Assembly (NCBI GenBank): GCA_027574665.1
Contig: CM050664.1
Span: 20,541,838 to 20,605,837, forward strand
DNA: 64,000 nt
Source: Rhynochetos jubatus
Lineage: Eukaryota; Chordata; Aves; Eurypygiformes; Rhynochetidae
Direction: 5' to 3'
Below, piece by piece: positions 1 through 11,658 of this stretch. The position numbers and the translations under genes were made by a program. Positions within the stretch are counted from its first letter, which is position 1, and each line of letters starts with the position of its first letter. The notes beneath the pieces were generated by a model. The model was not told the DNA's origin and ran no database searches. It was given only the letters and a program-made list of their open reading frames with translations.

Positions 1-115
1 GGGATTGCAAAGGCCTGCCAAGAGGAGCACGACACTGCACAGACATGGCTCCTTCCCCTGCTTTCCTAGCCAGAACCCGGGGGGGGCCGTGGCCGGAAAC
101 CGCGGTCGGCAACTT

Positions 116-133
116 CTAGGGTTAGGGTTAGGG
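116..133 (+). repeat. Contracted telomeric tract (2 TTAGGG)
   Basis: CTAGGG plus only two TTAGGG, giving a 171 bp monomer. Only three GGG runs remain, so the minimum for an intramolecular G-quadruplex is lost. The tract at 1527 lies 1411 bp downstream (8 x 177 minus 6 plus 1), in the same order of flanking variants. Confidence 0.95.
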
Positions 134-1526
134 TCCGGAGAACCAGAAAGCCCACAGCTCCAGGGATAATTGGGATTGCAAAGGCCTGCCAAGAGGAGCA
201 CGACACTGCACAGACATGGCTCCTTCCCCTGCTTTCCTAGCCAGAACCCGGGGGGGGGCGTGGCCGGAAACCGCGGTCGGCAACTTCTAGGGTTAGGGTT
301 AGGGTTAGGGTCCGGAGAACCAGAAAGCCCACAGCTCCAGGGATAATTGGGATTGCAAAGGCCTGCCAAGAGGAGCACGACACTGCACAGACATGGCTCC
401 TTCCCCTGCTTTCCTAGCCAGAACCCAGGGGGGGGCAGTGGCCGGAAACCGCGGTCGGCAACTTCTAGGGTTAGGGTTAGGGTTAGGGTCCGGAGAACCA
501 GAAAGCCCACAGCTCCAGGGATAATTGGGATTGCAAAGGCCTGCCAAGAGGAGCACGACACTGCACAGACATGGCTCCTTCCCCTGCTTTCCTAGCCAGA
601 ACCCGGGGGGGGCCGTGGCCGGAAACCGCGGTCGGCAACTTCTAGGGTTAGGGTTAGGGTTAGGGTCCGGAGAACCAGAAAGCCCACAGCTCCAGGGATA
701 ATTGGGATTGCAAAGGCCTGCCAAGAGGAGCACGACACTGCACAGACATGGCTCCTTCCCCAGCTTTCCTAGCCAGAACCCAGGGGGGGGTGTGGCCGGA
801 AACCACGGTCGGCAACTTCTAGGGTTAGGGTTAGGGTTAGGGTCCGGAGAACCAGAAAGCCCACAGCTCCAGGGATAATTGGGATTGCAAAGGCCTGCCA
901 AGAGGAGCACGACACTGCACAGACATGGCTCCTTCCCCTGCTTTCCTAGCCAGAACCCGGGGGGGGCCGTAGCCGGAAACCGCGGTTGGCAACTTCTAGG
1001 GTTAGGGTTAGGGTTAGGGTCCGGAGAACCAGAAAGCCCACAGCTCCAGGGATAATTGGGATTGCAAAGGCCTGCCAAGAGGAGCACGACACTGCACAGA
1101 CATGGCTCCTTCCCCAGCTTTCCTAGCCAGAACCCGGGGGGGGCCGTGGCCGGAAACCGCGGTCGGCAACTTCTAGGGTTAGGGTTAGGGTTAGGGTCCG
1201 GAGAACCAGAAAGCCCACAGCTCCAGGGATAATTGGGATTGCAAAGGCCTGCCAAGAGGAGCACGACACTGCACAGACATGGCTCCTTCCCCTGCTTTCC
1301 TAGCCAGAACCCAGGGGGGGCCGTGGCCGGAAACCGCGGTCGGCAAGTTCTAGGGTTAGGGTTAGGGTTAGGGTCCGGAGAACCAGAAAGCCCACAGCTC
1401 CAGGGATAATTGGGATTGCAAAGGCCTGCCAAGAGGAGCACGACACTGCACAGACATGGCTCCTTCCCCTGCTTTCCTAGCCAGAACCCGGGGGGGGCCG
1501 TGGCCGGAAACCGCGGTCGGCAACTT

Positions 1527-1544
1527 CTAGGGTTAGGGTTAGGG
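1527..1544 (+). repeat. Contracted telomeric tract (2 TTAGGG)
   Basis: Same contraction as at 116. The two monomers that follow (one with GCGTGG after the G-run, one with an extra G and CAGTGG) repeat the order seen after 116, so this is a duplicated block and not an independent contraction. Confidence 0.95.
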
Positions 1545-2229
1545 TCCGGAGAACCAGAAAGCCCACAGCTCCAGGGATAATTGGGATTGCAAAGGCCTGC
1601 CAAGAGGAGCACGACACTGCACAGACATGGCTCCTTCCCCTGCTTTCCTAGCCAGAACCCGGGGGGGGGCGTGGCCGGAAACCGCGGTCGGCAACTTCTA
1701 GGGTTAGGGTTAGGGTTAGGGTCCGGAGAACCAGAAAGCCCACAGCTCCAGGGATAATTGGGATTGCAAAGGCCTGCCAAGAGGAGCACGACACTGCACA
1801 GACATGGCTCCTTCCCCTGCTTTCCTAGCCAGAACCCAGGGGGGGGCAGTGGCCGGAAACCGCGGTCGGCAACTTCTAGGGTTAGGGTTAGGGTTAGGGT
1901 CCGGAGAACCAGAAAGCCCACAGCTCCAGGGATAATTGGGATTGCAAAGGCCTGCCAAGAGGAGCACGACACTGCACAGACATGGCTCCTTCCCCAGCTT
2001 TCCTAGCCAGAACCCGGGGGGGGCAGTGGCCGGAAACCGCGGTCGGCAACTTCTAGGGTTAGGGTTAGGGTTAGGGTCCGGAGAACCAGAAAGCCCACAG
2101 CTCCAGGGATAATTGGGATTGCAAAGGCCTGCCAAGAGGAGCACGACACTGCACAGACATGGCTCCTTCCCCTGCTTTCCTAGCCAGAACCCGGGGGGGG
2201 CCGTGGCCGGAAACCGCGGTCGGCAACTT

Positions 2230-2247
2230 CTAGGGTTAGGGTTAGGG
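2230..2247 (+). repeat. Contracted telomeric tract (2 TTAGGG)
   Basis: CTAGGG plus two TTAGGG. It lies 703 bp after the tract at 1527 (4 x 177 minus 6 plus 1) and is followed by a monomer with an extra G and CAGTGG. Confidence 0.95.
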
Positions 2248-2755
2248 TCCGGAGAACCAGAAAGCCCACAGCTCCAGGGATAATTGGGATTGCAAAGGCC
2301 TGCCAAGAGGAGCACGACACTGCACAGACATGGCTCCTTCCCCTGCTTTCCTAGCCAGAACCCGGGGGGGGGCAGTGGCCGGAAACCGCGGTCGGCAACT
2401 TCTAGGGTTAGGGTTAGGGTTAGGGTCCGGAGAACCAGAAAGCCCACAGCTCCAGGGATAATTGGGATTGCAAAGGCCTGCCAAGAGGAGCACGACACTG
2501 CACAGACATGGCTCCTTCCCCTGCTTTCCTAGCCAGAACCCGGGGGGGGCCGTGGCCGGAAACCGCGGTCGGCAACTTCTAGGGTTAGGGTTAGGGTTAG
2601 GGTCCGGAGAACCAGAAAGCCCACAGCTCCAGGGATAATTGGGATTGCAAAGGCCTGCCAAGAGGAGCACGACACTGCACAGACATGGCTCCTTCCCCAG
2701 CTTTCCTAGCCAGAACCCGGGGGGGGCCGTGGCCGGAAACCGCGGTCGGCAACTT

Positions 2756-2764
2756 CTAGGGTTA
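2756..2764 (+). promoter_or_regulatory. Candidate TRF1/TRF2 (Myb/SANT) binding site, representative
   Basis: CTAGGGTTA matches the published duplex telomere-binding consensus YTAGGGTTR used by the Myb/SANT domains of TRF1 and TRF2. Two further overlapping TTAGGGTTA matches follow, so a standard monomer offers three sites every 177 bp. The motif match is seen directly. Occupancy by shelterin in this array is inference. Confidence 0.5.
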
Positions 2765-2779
2765 GGGTTAGGGTTAGGG
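2756..2779 (+). repeat. Standard embedded telomeric tract (CTAGGG + 3 TTAGGG)
   Basis: This 24 bp tract is the standard form seen in nearly all monomers. It provides exactly four GGG runs separated by TTA, the minimum for an intramolecular telomeric G-quadruplex. The first hexamer is always CTAGGG, so the junction with the flanking CAACTT is fixed, and the tract always ends GGGTCCGG. Exceptions are annotated separately at 116, 1527, 2230, 7714, 9301, 16554, 23110, 50363 and 63664. Confidence 0.95.
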
Positions 2780-4233
2780 TCCGGAGAACCAGAAAGCCCA
2801 CAGCTCCAGGGATAATTGGGATTGCAAAGGCCTGCCAAGAGGAGCACGACACTGCACAGACATGGCTCCTTCCCCAGCTTTCCTAGCCAGAACTCAGGGG
2901 GGGCCGTGGCCGGAAACCGCGGTCGGCAACTTCTAGGGTTAGGGTTAGGGTTAGGGTCCGGAGAACCAGAAAGCCCACAGCTCCAGGGATAATTGGGATT
3001 GCAAAGGCCTGGCAAGAGGAGCACGACACTGCACAGACATGGCTCCTTCCCCTGCTTTCCTAGCCAGAACCCAGGGGGGGCCGTGGCCGGAAACCGCGGT
3101 CGGCAACTTCTAGGGTTAGGGTTAGGGTTAGGGTCCGGAGAACCAGAAAGCCCACAGCTCCAGGGATAATTGGGATTGCAAAGGCCTGCCAAGAGGAGCA
3201 CGACACTGCACAGACATGGCTCCTTCCCCAGCTTTCCTAGCCAGAACCCGGGGGGGGCCGTGGCCGGAAACCGCGGTCGGCAACTTCTAGGGTTAGGGTT
3301 AGGGTTAGGGTCCGGAGAACCAGAAAGCCCACAGCTCCAGGGATAATTGGGATTGCAAAGGCCTGCCAAGAGGAGCACGACACTGCACAGACATGGCTCC
3401 TTCCCCTGCTTTCCTAGCCAGAACCCAGGGGGGGCCGTGGCCGGAAACCGCGGTCGGCAACTTCTAGGGTTAGGGTTAGGGTTAGGGTCCGGAGAACCAG
3501 AAAGCCCACAGCTCCAGGGATAATTGGGATTGCAAAGGCCTGCCAAGAGGAGCACGACACTGCACAGACATGGCTCCTTCCCCTGCTTTCCTAGCCAGAA
3601 CCCAGGGGGGGCCGTGGCCGGAAACCGCGGTCGGCAACTTCTAGGGTTAGGGTTAGGGTTAGGGTCCGGAGAACCAGAAAGCCCACAGCTCCAGGGATAA
3701 TTGGGATTGCAAAGGCCTGCCAAGAGGAGCACGACACTGCACAGACATGGCTCCTTCCCCTGCTTTCCTAGCCAGAACCCGGGGGGGGGCGTGGCCGGAA
3801 ACCGCGGTCGGCAACTTCTAGGGTTAGGGTTAGGGTTAGGGTCCGGAGAACCAGAAAGCCCACAGCTCCAGGGATAATTGGGATTGCAAAGGCCTGCCAA
3901 GAGGAGCACGACACTGCACCGACATGGCTCCTTCCCCTGCTTTCCTAGCCAGAACCCGGGGGGGGCAGTGGCCGGAAACCGCGGTCGGCAACTTCTAGGG
4001 TTAGGGTTAGGGTTAGGGTCCGGAGAACCAGAAAGCCCACAGCTCCAGGGATAATTGGGATTGCAAAGGCCTGCCAAGAGGAGCACGACACTGCACAGAC
4101 ATGGCTCCTTCCCCAGCTTTCCTAGCCAGAACCCAGGGGGGGCCGTGGCCGGAAACCGCGGTCGGCAACTTCTAGGGTTAGGGTTAGGGTTAGGGTCCGG
4201 AGAACCAGAAAGCCCACAGCTCCAGGGATAATT

Positions 4234-6358
4234 GGGATTGCAAAGGCCTGCCAAGAGGAGCACGACACTGCACAGACATGGCTCCTTCCCCTGTTTTCCT
4301 AGCCAGAACCCGGGGGGGGGCAGTGGCCGGAAACCGCGGTCGGCAACTTCTAGGGTTAGGGTTAGGGTTAGGGTCCGGAGAACCAGAAAGCCCACAGCTC
4401 CAGGGATAATTGGGATTGCAAAGGCCTGCCAAGAGGAGCACGACACTGCACAGACATGGCTCCTTCCCCAGCTTTCCTAGCCAGAACCCGGGGGGGGCAG
4501 TGGCCGGAAACCGCGGTCGGCAACTTCTAGGGTTAGGGTTAGGGTTAGGGTCCGGAGAACCAGAAAGCCCACAGCTCCAGGGATAATTGGGATTGCAAAG
4601 GCCTGCCAAGAGGAGCACGACACTGCACAGACATGGCTCCTTCCCCTGCTTTCCTAGCCAGGACCCGGGGGGGGCAGTGGCCGGAAACCGCGGTCGGCAA
4701 CTTCTAGGGTTAGGGTTAGGGTTAGGGTCCGGAGAACCAGAAAGCCCACAGCTCCAGGGATAATTGGGATTGCAAAGGCCTGCCAAGAGGAGCACGACAC
4801 TGCACAGACATGGCTCCTTCCCCTGCTTTCCTAGCCAGAACCCGGGGGGGGCCGTGGCCGGAAACCGCGGTCGGCAACTTCTAGGGTTAGGGTTAGGGTT
4901 AGGGTCCGGAGAACCGGAAAGCCCACAGCTCCAGGGATAATTGGGATTGCAAAGGCCTGCCAAGAGGAGCACGACACTGCACAGACATGGCTCCTTCCCC
5001 TGCTTTCCTAGCCAGAACCCAGGGGGGGCCGTGGCCGGAAACCGCGGTCGGCAACTTCTAGGGTTAGGGTTAGGGTTAGGGTCCGGAGAACCAGAAAGCC
5101 CACAGCTCCAGGGATAATTGGGATTGCAAAGGCCTGCCAAGAGGAGCACGACACTGCACAGACATGGCTCCTTCCCCTGCTTTCCTAGCCAGAACCCAGG
5201 GGGGGCAGTGGCCGGAAACCGCGGTCGGCAACTTCTAGGGTTAGGGTTAGGGTTAGGGTCCGGAGAACCAGAAAGCCCACAGCTCCAGGGATAATTGGGA
5301 TTGCAAAGGCCTGCCAAGAGGAGCACGACACTGCACAGACATGGCTCCTTCCCCTGCTTTCCTAGCCAGAACCCGGGGGGGGCCGTGGCCGGAAACCGCG
5401 GTCGGCAACTTCTAGGGTTAGGGTTAGGGTTAGGGTCCGGAGAACCAGAAAGCCCACAGCTCCAGGGATAATTGGGATTGCAAAGGCCTGCCAAGAGGAG
5501 CACGACACTGCACAGACATGGCTCCTTCCCCTGCTTTCCTAGCCAGAACCCGGGGGGGGCAGTGGCCGGAAACCGCGGTCGGCAACTTCTAGGGTTAGGG
5601 TTAGGGTTAGGGTCCGGAGAACCAGAAAGCCCACAGCTCCAGGGATAATTGGGATTGCAAAGGCCTGCCAAGAGGAGCACGACACTGCACAGACATGGCT
5701 CCTTCCCCAGCTTTCCTAGCCAGAACCCGGGGGGGGCCGTGGCCGGAAACCGCGGTCGGCAACTTCTAGGGTTAGGGTTAGGGTTAGGGTCCGGAGAACC
5801 AGAAAGCCCACAGCTCCAGGGATAATTGGGATTGCAAAGGCCTGCCAAGAGGAGCACGACACTGCACAGACATGGCTCCTTCCCCTGCTTTCCTAGCCAG
5901 AACCCAGGGGGGGCCGTGGCCGGAAACCGCGGTCGGCAACTTCTAGGGTTAGGGTTAGGGTTAGGGTCCGGAGAACCAGAAAGCCCACAGCTCCAGGGAT
6001 AATTGGGATTGCAAAGGCCTGCCAAGAGGAGCACGACACTGCACAGACATGGCTCCTTCCCCTGCTTTCCTAGCCAGAACCCGGGGGGGGGCGTGGCCGG
6101 AAACCGCGGTCGGCAACTTCTAGGGTTAGGGTTAGGGTTAGGGTCCGGAGAACCAGAAAGCCCACAGCTCCAGGGATAATTGGGATTGCAAAGGCCTGCC
6201 AAGAGGAGCACGACACTGCACAGACATGGCTCCTTCCCCAGCTTTCCTAGCCAGAACCCAGGGGGGGCCGTGGCCGGAAACAGCGGTCGGCAACTTCTAG
6301 GGTTAGGGTTAGGGTTAGGGTCCGGAGAACCAGAAAGCCCACAGCTCCAGGGATAATT
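4234..6358 (+). repeat. Higher-order repeat copy, 12 monomers (series 1, copy 1)
   Basis: Defined by three rare markers that recur in the same order: CTGTTTTCC at 4291, CAGGACCCGG (GG at 4661) and GAACCGGAAAG at 4911. All three recur 2125 bp later (12 x 177 plus 1) at 6416, 6786 and 7036. The edges are set to monomer starts and could be off by one or two monomers. Confidence 0.8.
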
Positions 6359-7945
6359 GGGATTGCAAAGGCCTGCCAAGAGGAGCACGACACTGCACAG
6401 ACATGGCTCCTTCCCCTGTTTTCCTAGCCAGAACCCGGGGGGGGGCAGTGGCCGGAAACCGCGGTCGGCAACTTCTAGGGTTAGGGTTAGGGTTAGGGTC
6501 CGGAGAACCAGAAAGCCCACAGCTCCAGGGATAATTGGGATTGCAAAGGCCTGCCAAGAGGAGCACGACACTGCACAGACATGGCTCCTTCCCCAGCTTT
6601 CCTAGCCAGAACCCAGGGGGGGCAGTGGCCGGAAACCGCGGTCGGCAACTTCTAGGGTTAGGGTTAGGGTTAGGGTCCGGAGAACCAGAAAGCCCACAGC
6701 TCCAGGGATAATTGGGATTGCAAAGGCCTGCCAAGAGGAGCACGACACTGCACAGACATGGCTCCTTCCCCTGCTTTCCTAGCCAGGACCCGGGGGGGGC
6801 AGTGGCCGGAAACCGCGGTCGGCAACTTCTAGGGTTAGGGTTAGGGTTAGGGTCCGGAGAACCAGAAAGCCCACAGCTCCAGGGATAATTGGGATTGCAA
6901 AGGCCTGCCAAGAGGAGCACGACACTGCACAGACATGGCTCCTTCCCCTGCTTTCCTAGCCAGAACCCGGGGGGGGCCGTGGCCGGAAACCGCGGTCGGC
7001 AACTTCTAGGGTTAGGGTTAGGGTTAGGGTCCGGAGAACCGGAAAGCCCACAGCTCCAGGGATAATTGGGATTGCAAAGGCCTGCCAAGAGGAGCACGAC
7101 ACTGCACAGACATGGCTCCTTCCCCTGCTTTCCTAGCCAGAACCCAGGGGGGGCCGTGGCCGGAAACCGCGGTCGGCAACTTCTAGGGTTAGGGTTAGGG
7201 TTAGGGTCCGGAGAACCAGAAAGCCCACAGCTCCAGGGATAATTGGGATTGCAAAGGCCTGCCAAGAGGAGCACGACACTGCACAGACATGGCTCCTTCC
7301 CCTGCTTTCCTAGCCAGAACCCAGGGGGGGCAGTGGCCGGAAACCGCGGTCGGCAACTTCTAGGGTTAGGGTTAGGGTTAGGGTCCGGAGAACCAGAAAG
7401 CCCACAGCTCCAGGGATAATTGGGATTGCAAAGGCCTGCCAAGAGGAGCACGACACTGCACAGACATGGCTCCTTCCCCTGCTTTCCTAGCCAGAACCCG
7501 GGGGGGGCCGTGGCCGGAAACCGCGGTCGGCAACTTCTAGGGTTAGGGTTAGGGTTAGGGTCCGGAGAACCAGAAAGCCCACAGCTCCAGGGATAATTGG
7601 GATTGCAAAGGCCTGCCAAGAGGAGCACGACACTGCACAGACATGGCTCCTTCCCCAGCTTTCCTAGCCAGAACCCAGGGGGGGCCGTGCCCAGAAACCG
7701 CGGTCGGCAAGTTCTAGGGTTAGGGTTAGGGTCCGGAGAACCAGAAAGCCCACAGCTCCAGGGATAATTGGGATTGCAAAGGCCTGCCAAGAGGAGCACG
7801 ACACTGCACAGACATGGCTCCTTCCCCTGCTTTCCTAGCCAGAACCCGGGGGGGGGCGTGGCCGGAAACCGCGGTCGGCAACTTCTAGGGTTAGGGTTAG
7901 GGTTAGGGTCCGGAGAACCAGAAAGCCCACAGCTCCAGGGATAAT
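6359..7945 (+). repeat. Higher-order repeat copy, 9 monomers (series 1, copy 2)
   Basis: Markers at 6416, 6786 and 7036 match copy 1. Markers at 6786, 7036, 7685 (CCGTGCCC) and 7714 (contracted tract) match copy 3 at a fixed 1587 bp offset. The period changes from 12 to 9 monomers because of a multi-monomer length difference, together with one contracted tract. Confidence 0.8.
7714..7731 (+). repeat. Contracted telomeric tract (2 TTAGGG)
   Basis: A two-TTAGGG tract in a monomer that also carries CCGTGCCCAG and CAAGTTC. The same triple combination recurs at 9301, exactly 1587 bp away (9 x 177 minus 6), which identifies a duplicated block. Confidence 0.95.
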
Positions 7946-9532
7946 TGGGATTGCAAAGGCCTGCCAAGAGGAGCACGACACTGCACAGACATGGCTCCTT
8001 CCCCAGCTTTCCTAGCCAGAACCCAGGGGGGGCCGTGGCCGGAAACCGCGGTCGGCAACTTCTAGGGTTAGGGTTAGGGTTAGGGTCCGGAGAACCAGAA
8101 AGCCCACAGCTCCAGGGATAATTGGGATTGCAAAGGCCTGCCAAGAGGAGCACGACACTGCACAGACATGGCTCCTTCCCCAGCTTTCCTAGCCAGAACC
8201 CGGGGGGGGCAGTGGCCGGAAACCGCGGTCGGCAACTTCTAGGGTTAGGGTTAGGGTTAGGGTCCGGAGAACCAGAAAGCCCACAGCTCCAGGGATAATT
8301 GGGATTGCAAAGGCCTGCCAAGAGGAGCACGACACTGCACAGACATGGCTCCTTCCCCTGCTTTCCTAGCCAGGACCCGGGGGGGGCAGTGGCCGGAAAC
8401 CGCGGTCGGCAACTTCTAGGGTTAGGGTTAGGGTTAGGGTCCGGAGAACCAGAAAGCCCACAGCTCCAGGGATAATTGGGATTGCAAAGGCCTGCCAAGA
8501 GGAGCACGACACTGCACAGACATGGCTCCTTCCCCTGCTTTCCTAGCCAGAACCCGGGGGGGGCCGTGGCCGGAAACCGCGGTCGGCAACTTCTAGGGTT
8601 AGGGTTAGGGTTAGGGTCCGGAGAACCGGAAAGCCCACAGCTCCAGGGATAATTGGGATTGCAAAGGCCTGCCAAGAGGAGCACGACACTGCACAGACAT
8701 GGCTCCTTCCCCTGCTTTCCTAGCCAGAACCCAGGGGGGGCCGTGGCCGGAAACCGCGGTCGGCAACTTCTAGGGTTAGGGTTAGGGTTAGGGTCCGGAG
8801 AACCAGAAAGCCCACAGCTCCAGGGATAATTGGGATTGCAAAGGCCTGCCAAGAGGAGCACGACACTGCACAGACATGGCTCCTTCCCCTGCTTTCCTAG
8901 CCAGAACCCAGGGGGGGCAGTGGCCGGAAACCGCGGTCGGCAACTTCTAGGGTTAGGGTTAGGGTTAGGGTCCGGAGAACCAGAAAGCCCACAGCTCCAG
9001 GGATAATTGGGATTGCAAAGGCCTGCCAAGAGGAGCACGACACTGCACAGACATGGCTCCTTCCCCTGCTTTCCTAGCCAGAACCCGGGGGGGGCCGTGG
9101 CCGGAAACCGCGGTCGGCAACTTCTAGGGTTAGGGTTAGGGTTAGGGTCCGGAGAACCAGAAAGCCCACAGCTCCAGGGATAATTGGGATTGCAAAGGCC
9201 TGCCAAGAGGAGCACGACACTGCACAGACATGGCTCCTTCCCCTGCTTTCCTAGCCAGAACCCAGGGGGGGCCGTGCCCAGAAACCGCGGTCGGCAAGTT
9301 CTAGGGTTAGGGTTAGGGTCCGGAGAACCAGAAAGCCCACAGCTCCAGGGATAATTGGGATTGCAAAGGCCTGCCAAGAGGAGCACGACACTGCACAGAC
9401 ATGGCTCCTTCCCCAGCTTTCCTAGCCAGAACCCAGGGGGGGCCGTGGCCGGAAACCACGGTCGGCAACTTCTAGGGTTAGGGTTAGGGTTAGGGTCCGG
9501 AGAACCAGAAAGCCCACAGCTCCAGGGATAAT
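7946..9532 (+). repeat. Higher-order repeat copy, 9 monomers (series 1, copy 3)
   Basis: Markers at 8373 (GGACCC), 8623 (GAACCGG), 9272 (CCGTGCCC) and 9301 (contracted tract) sit exactly 1587 bp after their copy 2 partners. The CTGTTTTCC marker of copies 1 and 2 is missing at the expected place; normal CCCCAGC is found there. The left edge is therefore uncertain. Confidence 0.75.
9301..9318 (+). repeat. Contracted telomeric tract (2 TTAGGG)
   Basis: Duplicate of the 7714 variant monomer, with CCGTGCCCAG, CAAGTTC and two TTAGGG. The 1587 bp offset equals the spacing of the other markers of the same block at 6786/8373 and 7036/8623. Confidence 0.95.
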
Positions 9533-9710
9533 TGGGATTGCAAAGGCCTGCCAAGAGGAGCACGACACTGCACAGACATGGCTCCTTCCCCTGCTTTCCT
9601 AGCCAGAACCCAGGGGGGGCCATGCCCAGAAACCGCGGTCGGCAACTTCTAGGGTTAGGGTTAGGGTTAGGGTCCGGAGAACCAGAAAGCCCACAGCTCC
9701 AGGGATAATT

Positions 9711-11658
9711 GGGATTGCAAAGGCCTGCCAAGAGGAGCACGACACTGCACAGACATGGCTCCTTCCCCTGCTTTCCTAGCCAGAACCCGGGGGGGGCAGT
9801 GGCCGGAAACCGCGGTTGGCAACTTCTAGGGTTAGGGTTAGGGTTAGGGTCCGGAGAACCAGAAAGCCCACAGCTCCAGGGATAATTGGGATTGCAAAGG
9901 CCTGCCAAGAGGAGCACGACACTGCACAGACATGGCTCCTTCCCCTGCTTTCCTAGCCAGAACCCGGGGGGGGCAGTGGCCGGAAACCGCGGTCGGCAAC
10001 TTCTAGGGTTAGGGTTAGGGTTAGGGTCCGGAGAACCAGAAAGCCCACAGCTCCAGGGATAATTGGGATTGCAAAGGCCTGCCAAGAGGAGCACGACACT
10101 GCACAGACATGGCTCCTTCCCCTGCTTTCCTAGCCAGAACCCGGGGGGGGCCGTGGCCGGAAACCGCGGTCGGCAACTTCTAGGGTTAGGGTTAGGGTTA
10201 GGGTCCGGAGAACCAGAAAGCCCACAGCTCCAGGGATAATTGGGATTGCAAAGGCCTGCCAAGAGGAGCACGACACTGCACAGACATGGCTCCTTCCCCT
10301 GCTTTCCTAGCCAGAACCCGGGGGGGGCAGTGGCCGGAAACCGCGGTCGGCAACTTCTAGGGTTAGGGTTAGGGTTAGGGTCCGGAGAACCAGAAAGCCC
10401 ACAGCTCCAGGGATAATTGGGATTGCAAAGGCCTGCCAAGAGGAGCACGACACTGCACAGACATGGCTCCTTCCCCTGCTTTCCTAGCCAGAACCCGGGG
10501 GGGGGCGTGGCCGGAAACCGCGGTCGGCAACTTCTAGGGTTAGGGTTAGGGTTAGGGTCCGGAGAACCAGAAAGCCCACAGCTCCAGGGATAATTGGGAT
10601 TGCAAAGGCCTGCCAAGAGGAGCACGACACTGCACAGACATGGCTCCTTCCCCTGCTTTCCTAGCCAGAACCCGGGGGGGGCAGTGGCCGGAAACCGCGG
10701 TCGGCAACTTCTAGGGTTAGGGTTAGGGTTAGGGTCTGGAGAACCAGAAAGCCCACAGCTCCAGGGATAATTGGGATTGCAAAGGCCTGCCAAGAGGAGC
10801 ACGACACTGCACAGACATGGCTCCTTCCCCAGCTTTCCTAGCCAGAACCCAGGGGGGGCCGTGGCCGGAAACCACGGTCGGCAACTTCTAGGGTTAGGGT
10901 TAGGGTTAGGGTCCGGAGAACCAGAAAGCCCACAGCTCCAGGGATAATTGGGATTGCAAAGGCCTGCCAAGAGGAGCACGACACTGCACAGACATGGCTC
11001 CTTCCCCTGCTTTCCTAGCCAGAACCCAGGGGGGGCCATGCCCAGAAACCGCGGTCGGCAACTTCTAGGGTTAGGGTTAGGGTTAGGGTCCGGAGAACCA
11101 GAAAGCCCACAGCTCCAGGGATAATTGGGATTGCAAAGGCCTGCCAAGAGGAGCACGACACTGCACAGACATGGCTCCTTCCCCTGCTTTCCTAGCCAGA
11201 ACCCAGGAGGGGCCGTGGCCGGAAACCGCGGTTGGCAACTTCTAGGGTTAGGGTTAGGGTTAGGGTCCGGAGAACCAGAAAGCCCACAGCTCCAGGGATA
11301 ATTGGGATTGCAAAGGCCTGCCAAGAGGAGCACGACACTGCACAGACATGGCTCCTTCCCCTGCTTTCCTAGCCAGAACCCGGGGGGGGCAGTGGCCGGA
11401 AACCGCGGTCGGCAACTTCTAGGGTTAGGGTTAGGGTTAGGGTCCGGAGAACCAGAAAGCCCACAGCTCCAGGGATAATTGGGATTGCAAAGGCCTGCCA
11501 AGAGGAGCACGACACTGCACAGACATGGCTCCTTCCCCTGCTTTCCTAGCCAGAACCCGGGGGGGGGCCGTGGCCGGAAACCGCGGTCGGCAACTTCTAG
11601 GGTTAGGGTTAGGGTTAGGGTCCGGAGAACCAGAAAGCCCACAGCTCCAGGGATAATT
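9711..11658 (+). repeat. 11-monomer block, first copy (series 2)
   Basis: 1948 bp (11 x 177 plus 1). It is matched at a constant offset of 3541 bp by 13252-15199. Shared rare features are CGGTTGG at 9811, GCGTGG at 10506, AGGGTCTGG at 10731, ACCACGG, CCATGCCCAG, CCCAGGAGGGG (at 11201) and a nine-G run at the end. I noticed only two differences between the copies (CACAGAC against CACCGAC, and CCCCTGC against CCCCAGC). Confidence 0.85.

Larger units (their letters stand above)
2641..2817 (+). repeat. Representative 177-bp monomer
   Basis: A consensus-like copy, phased to start at GGGATTGC. In order it contains AGGCCT early in the unit, a pyrimidine-rich stretch ending in TTTCCTAG, CCC then eight G at 2719-2726, CCGTGGCCGG, the palindrome ACCGCGGT (CCGCGG at 2740-2745), the telomeric tract at 2756-2779, TCCGGAG, and a tail ending in GATAATT. 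Hand count: 107 of 177 bases are G or C (49 C, 58 G), with 8 CpG. The length is 3 x 59, which is why - strand frames stay open across copies. The phase is arbitrary, because any rotation describes the array equally well. Confidence 0.95.

Noticed and set aside
2641-2660. C/EBP- or HNF4-like site at GATTGCAAAGG
   Set aside because: Only half-site similarity is visible, and short matches of this kind are expected by chance.
2727-2755. CTCF site in the CCGCGG segment
   Set aside because: The first bases (CCGCGG) fit the CTCF core, but the following positions do not match its GGCAG-type end well enough. A motif scan with a position weight matrix would decide it.
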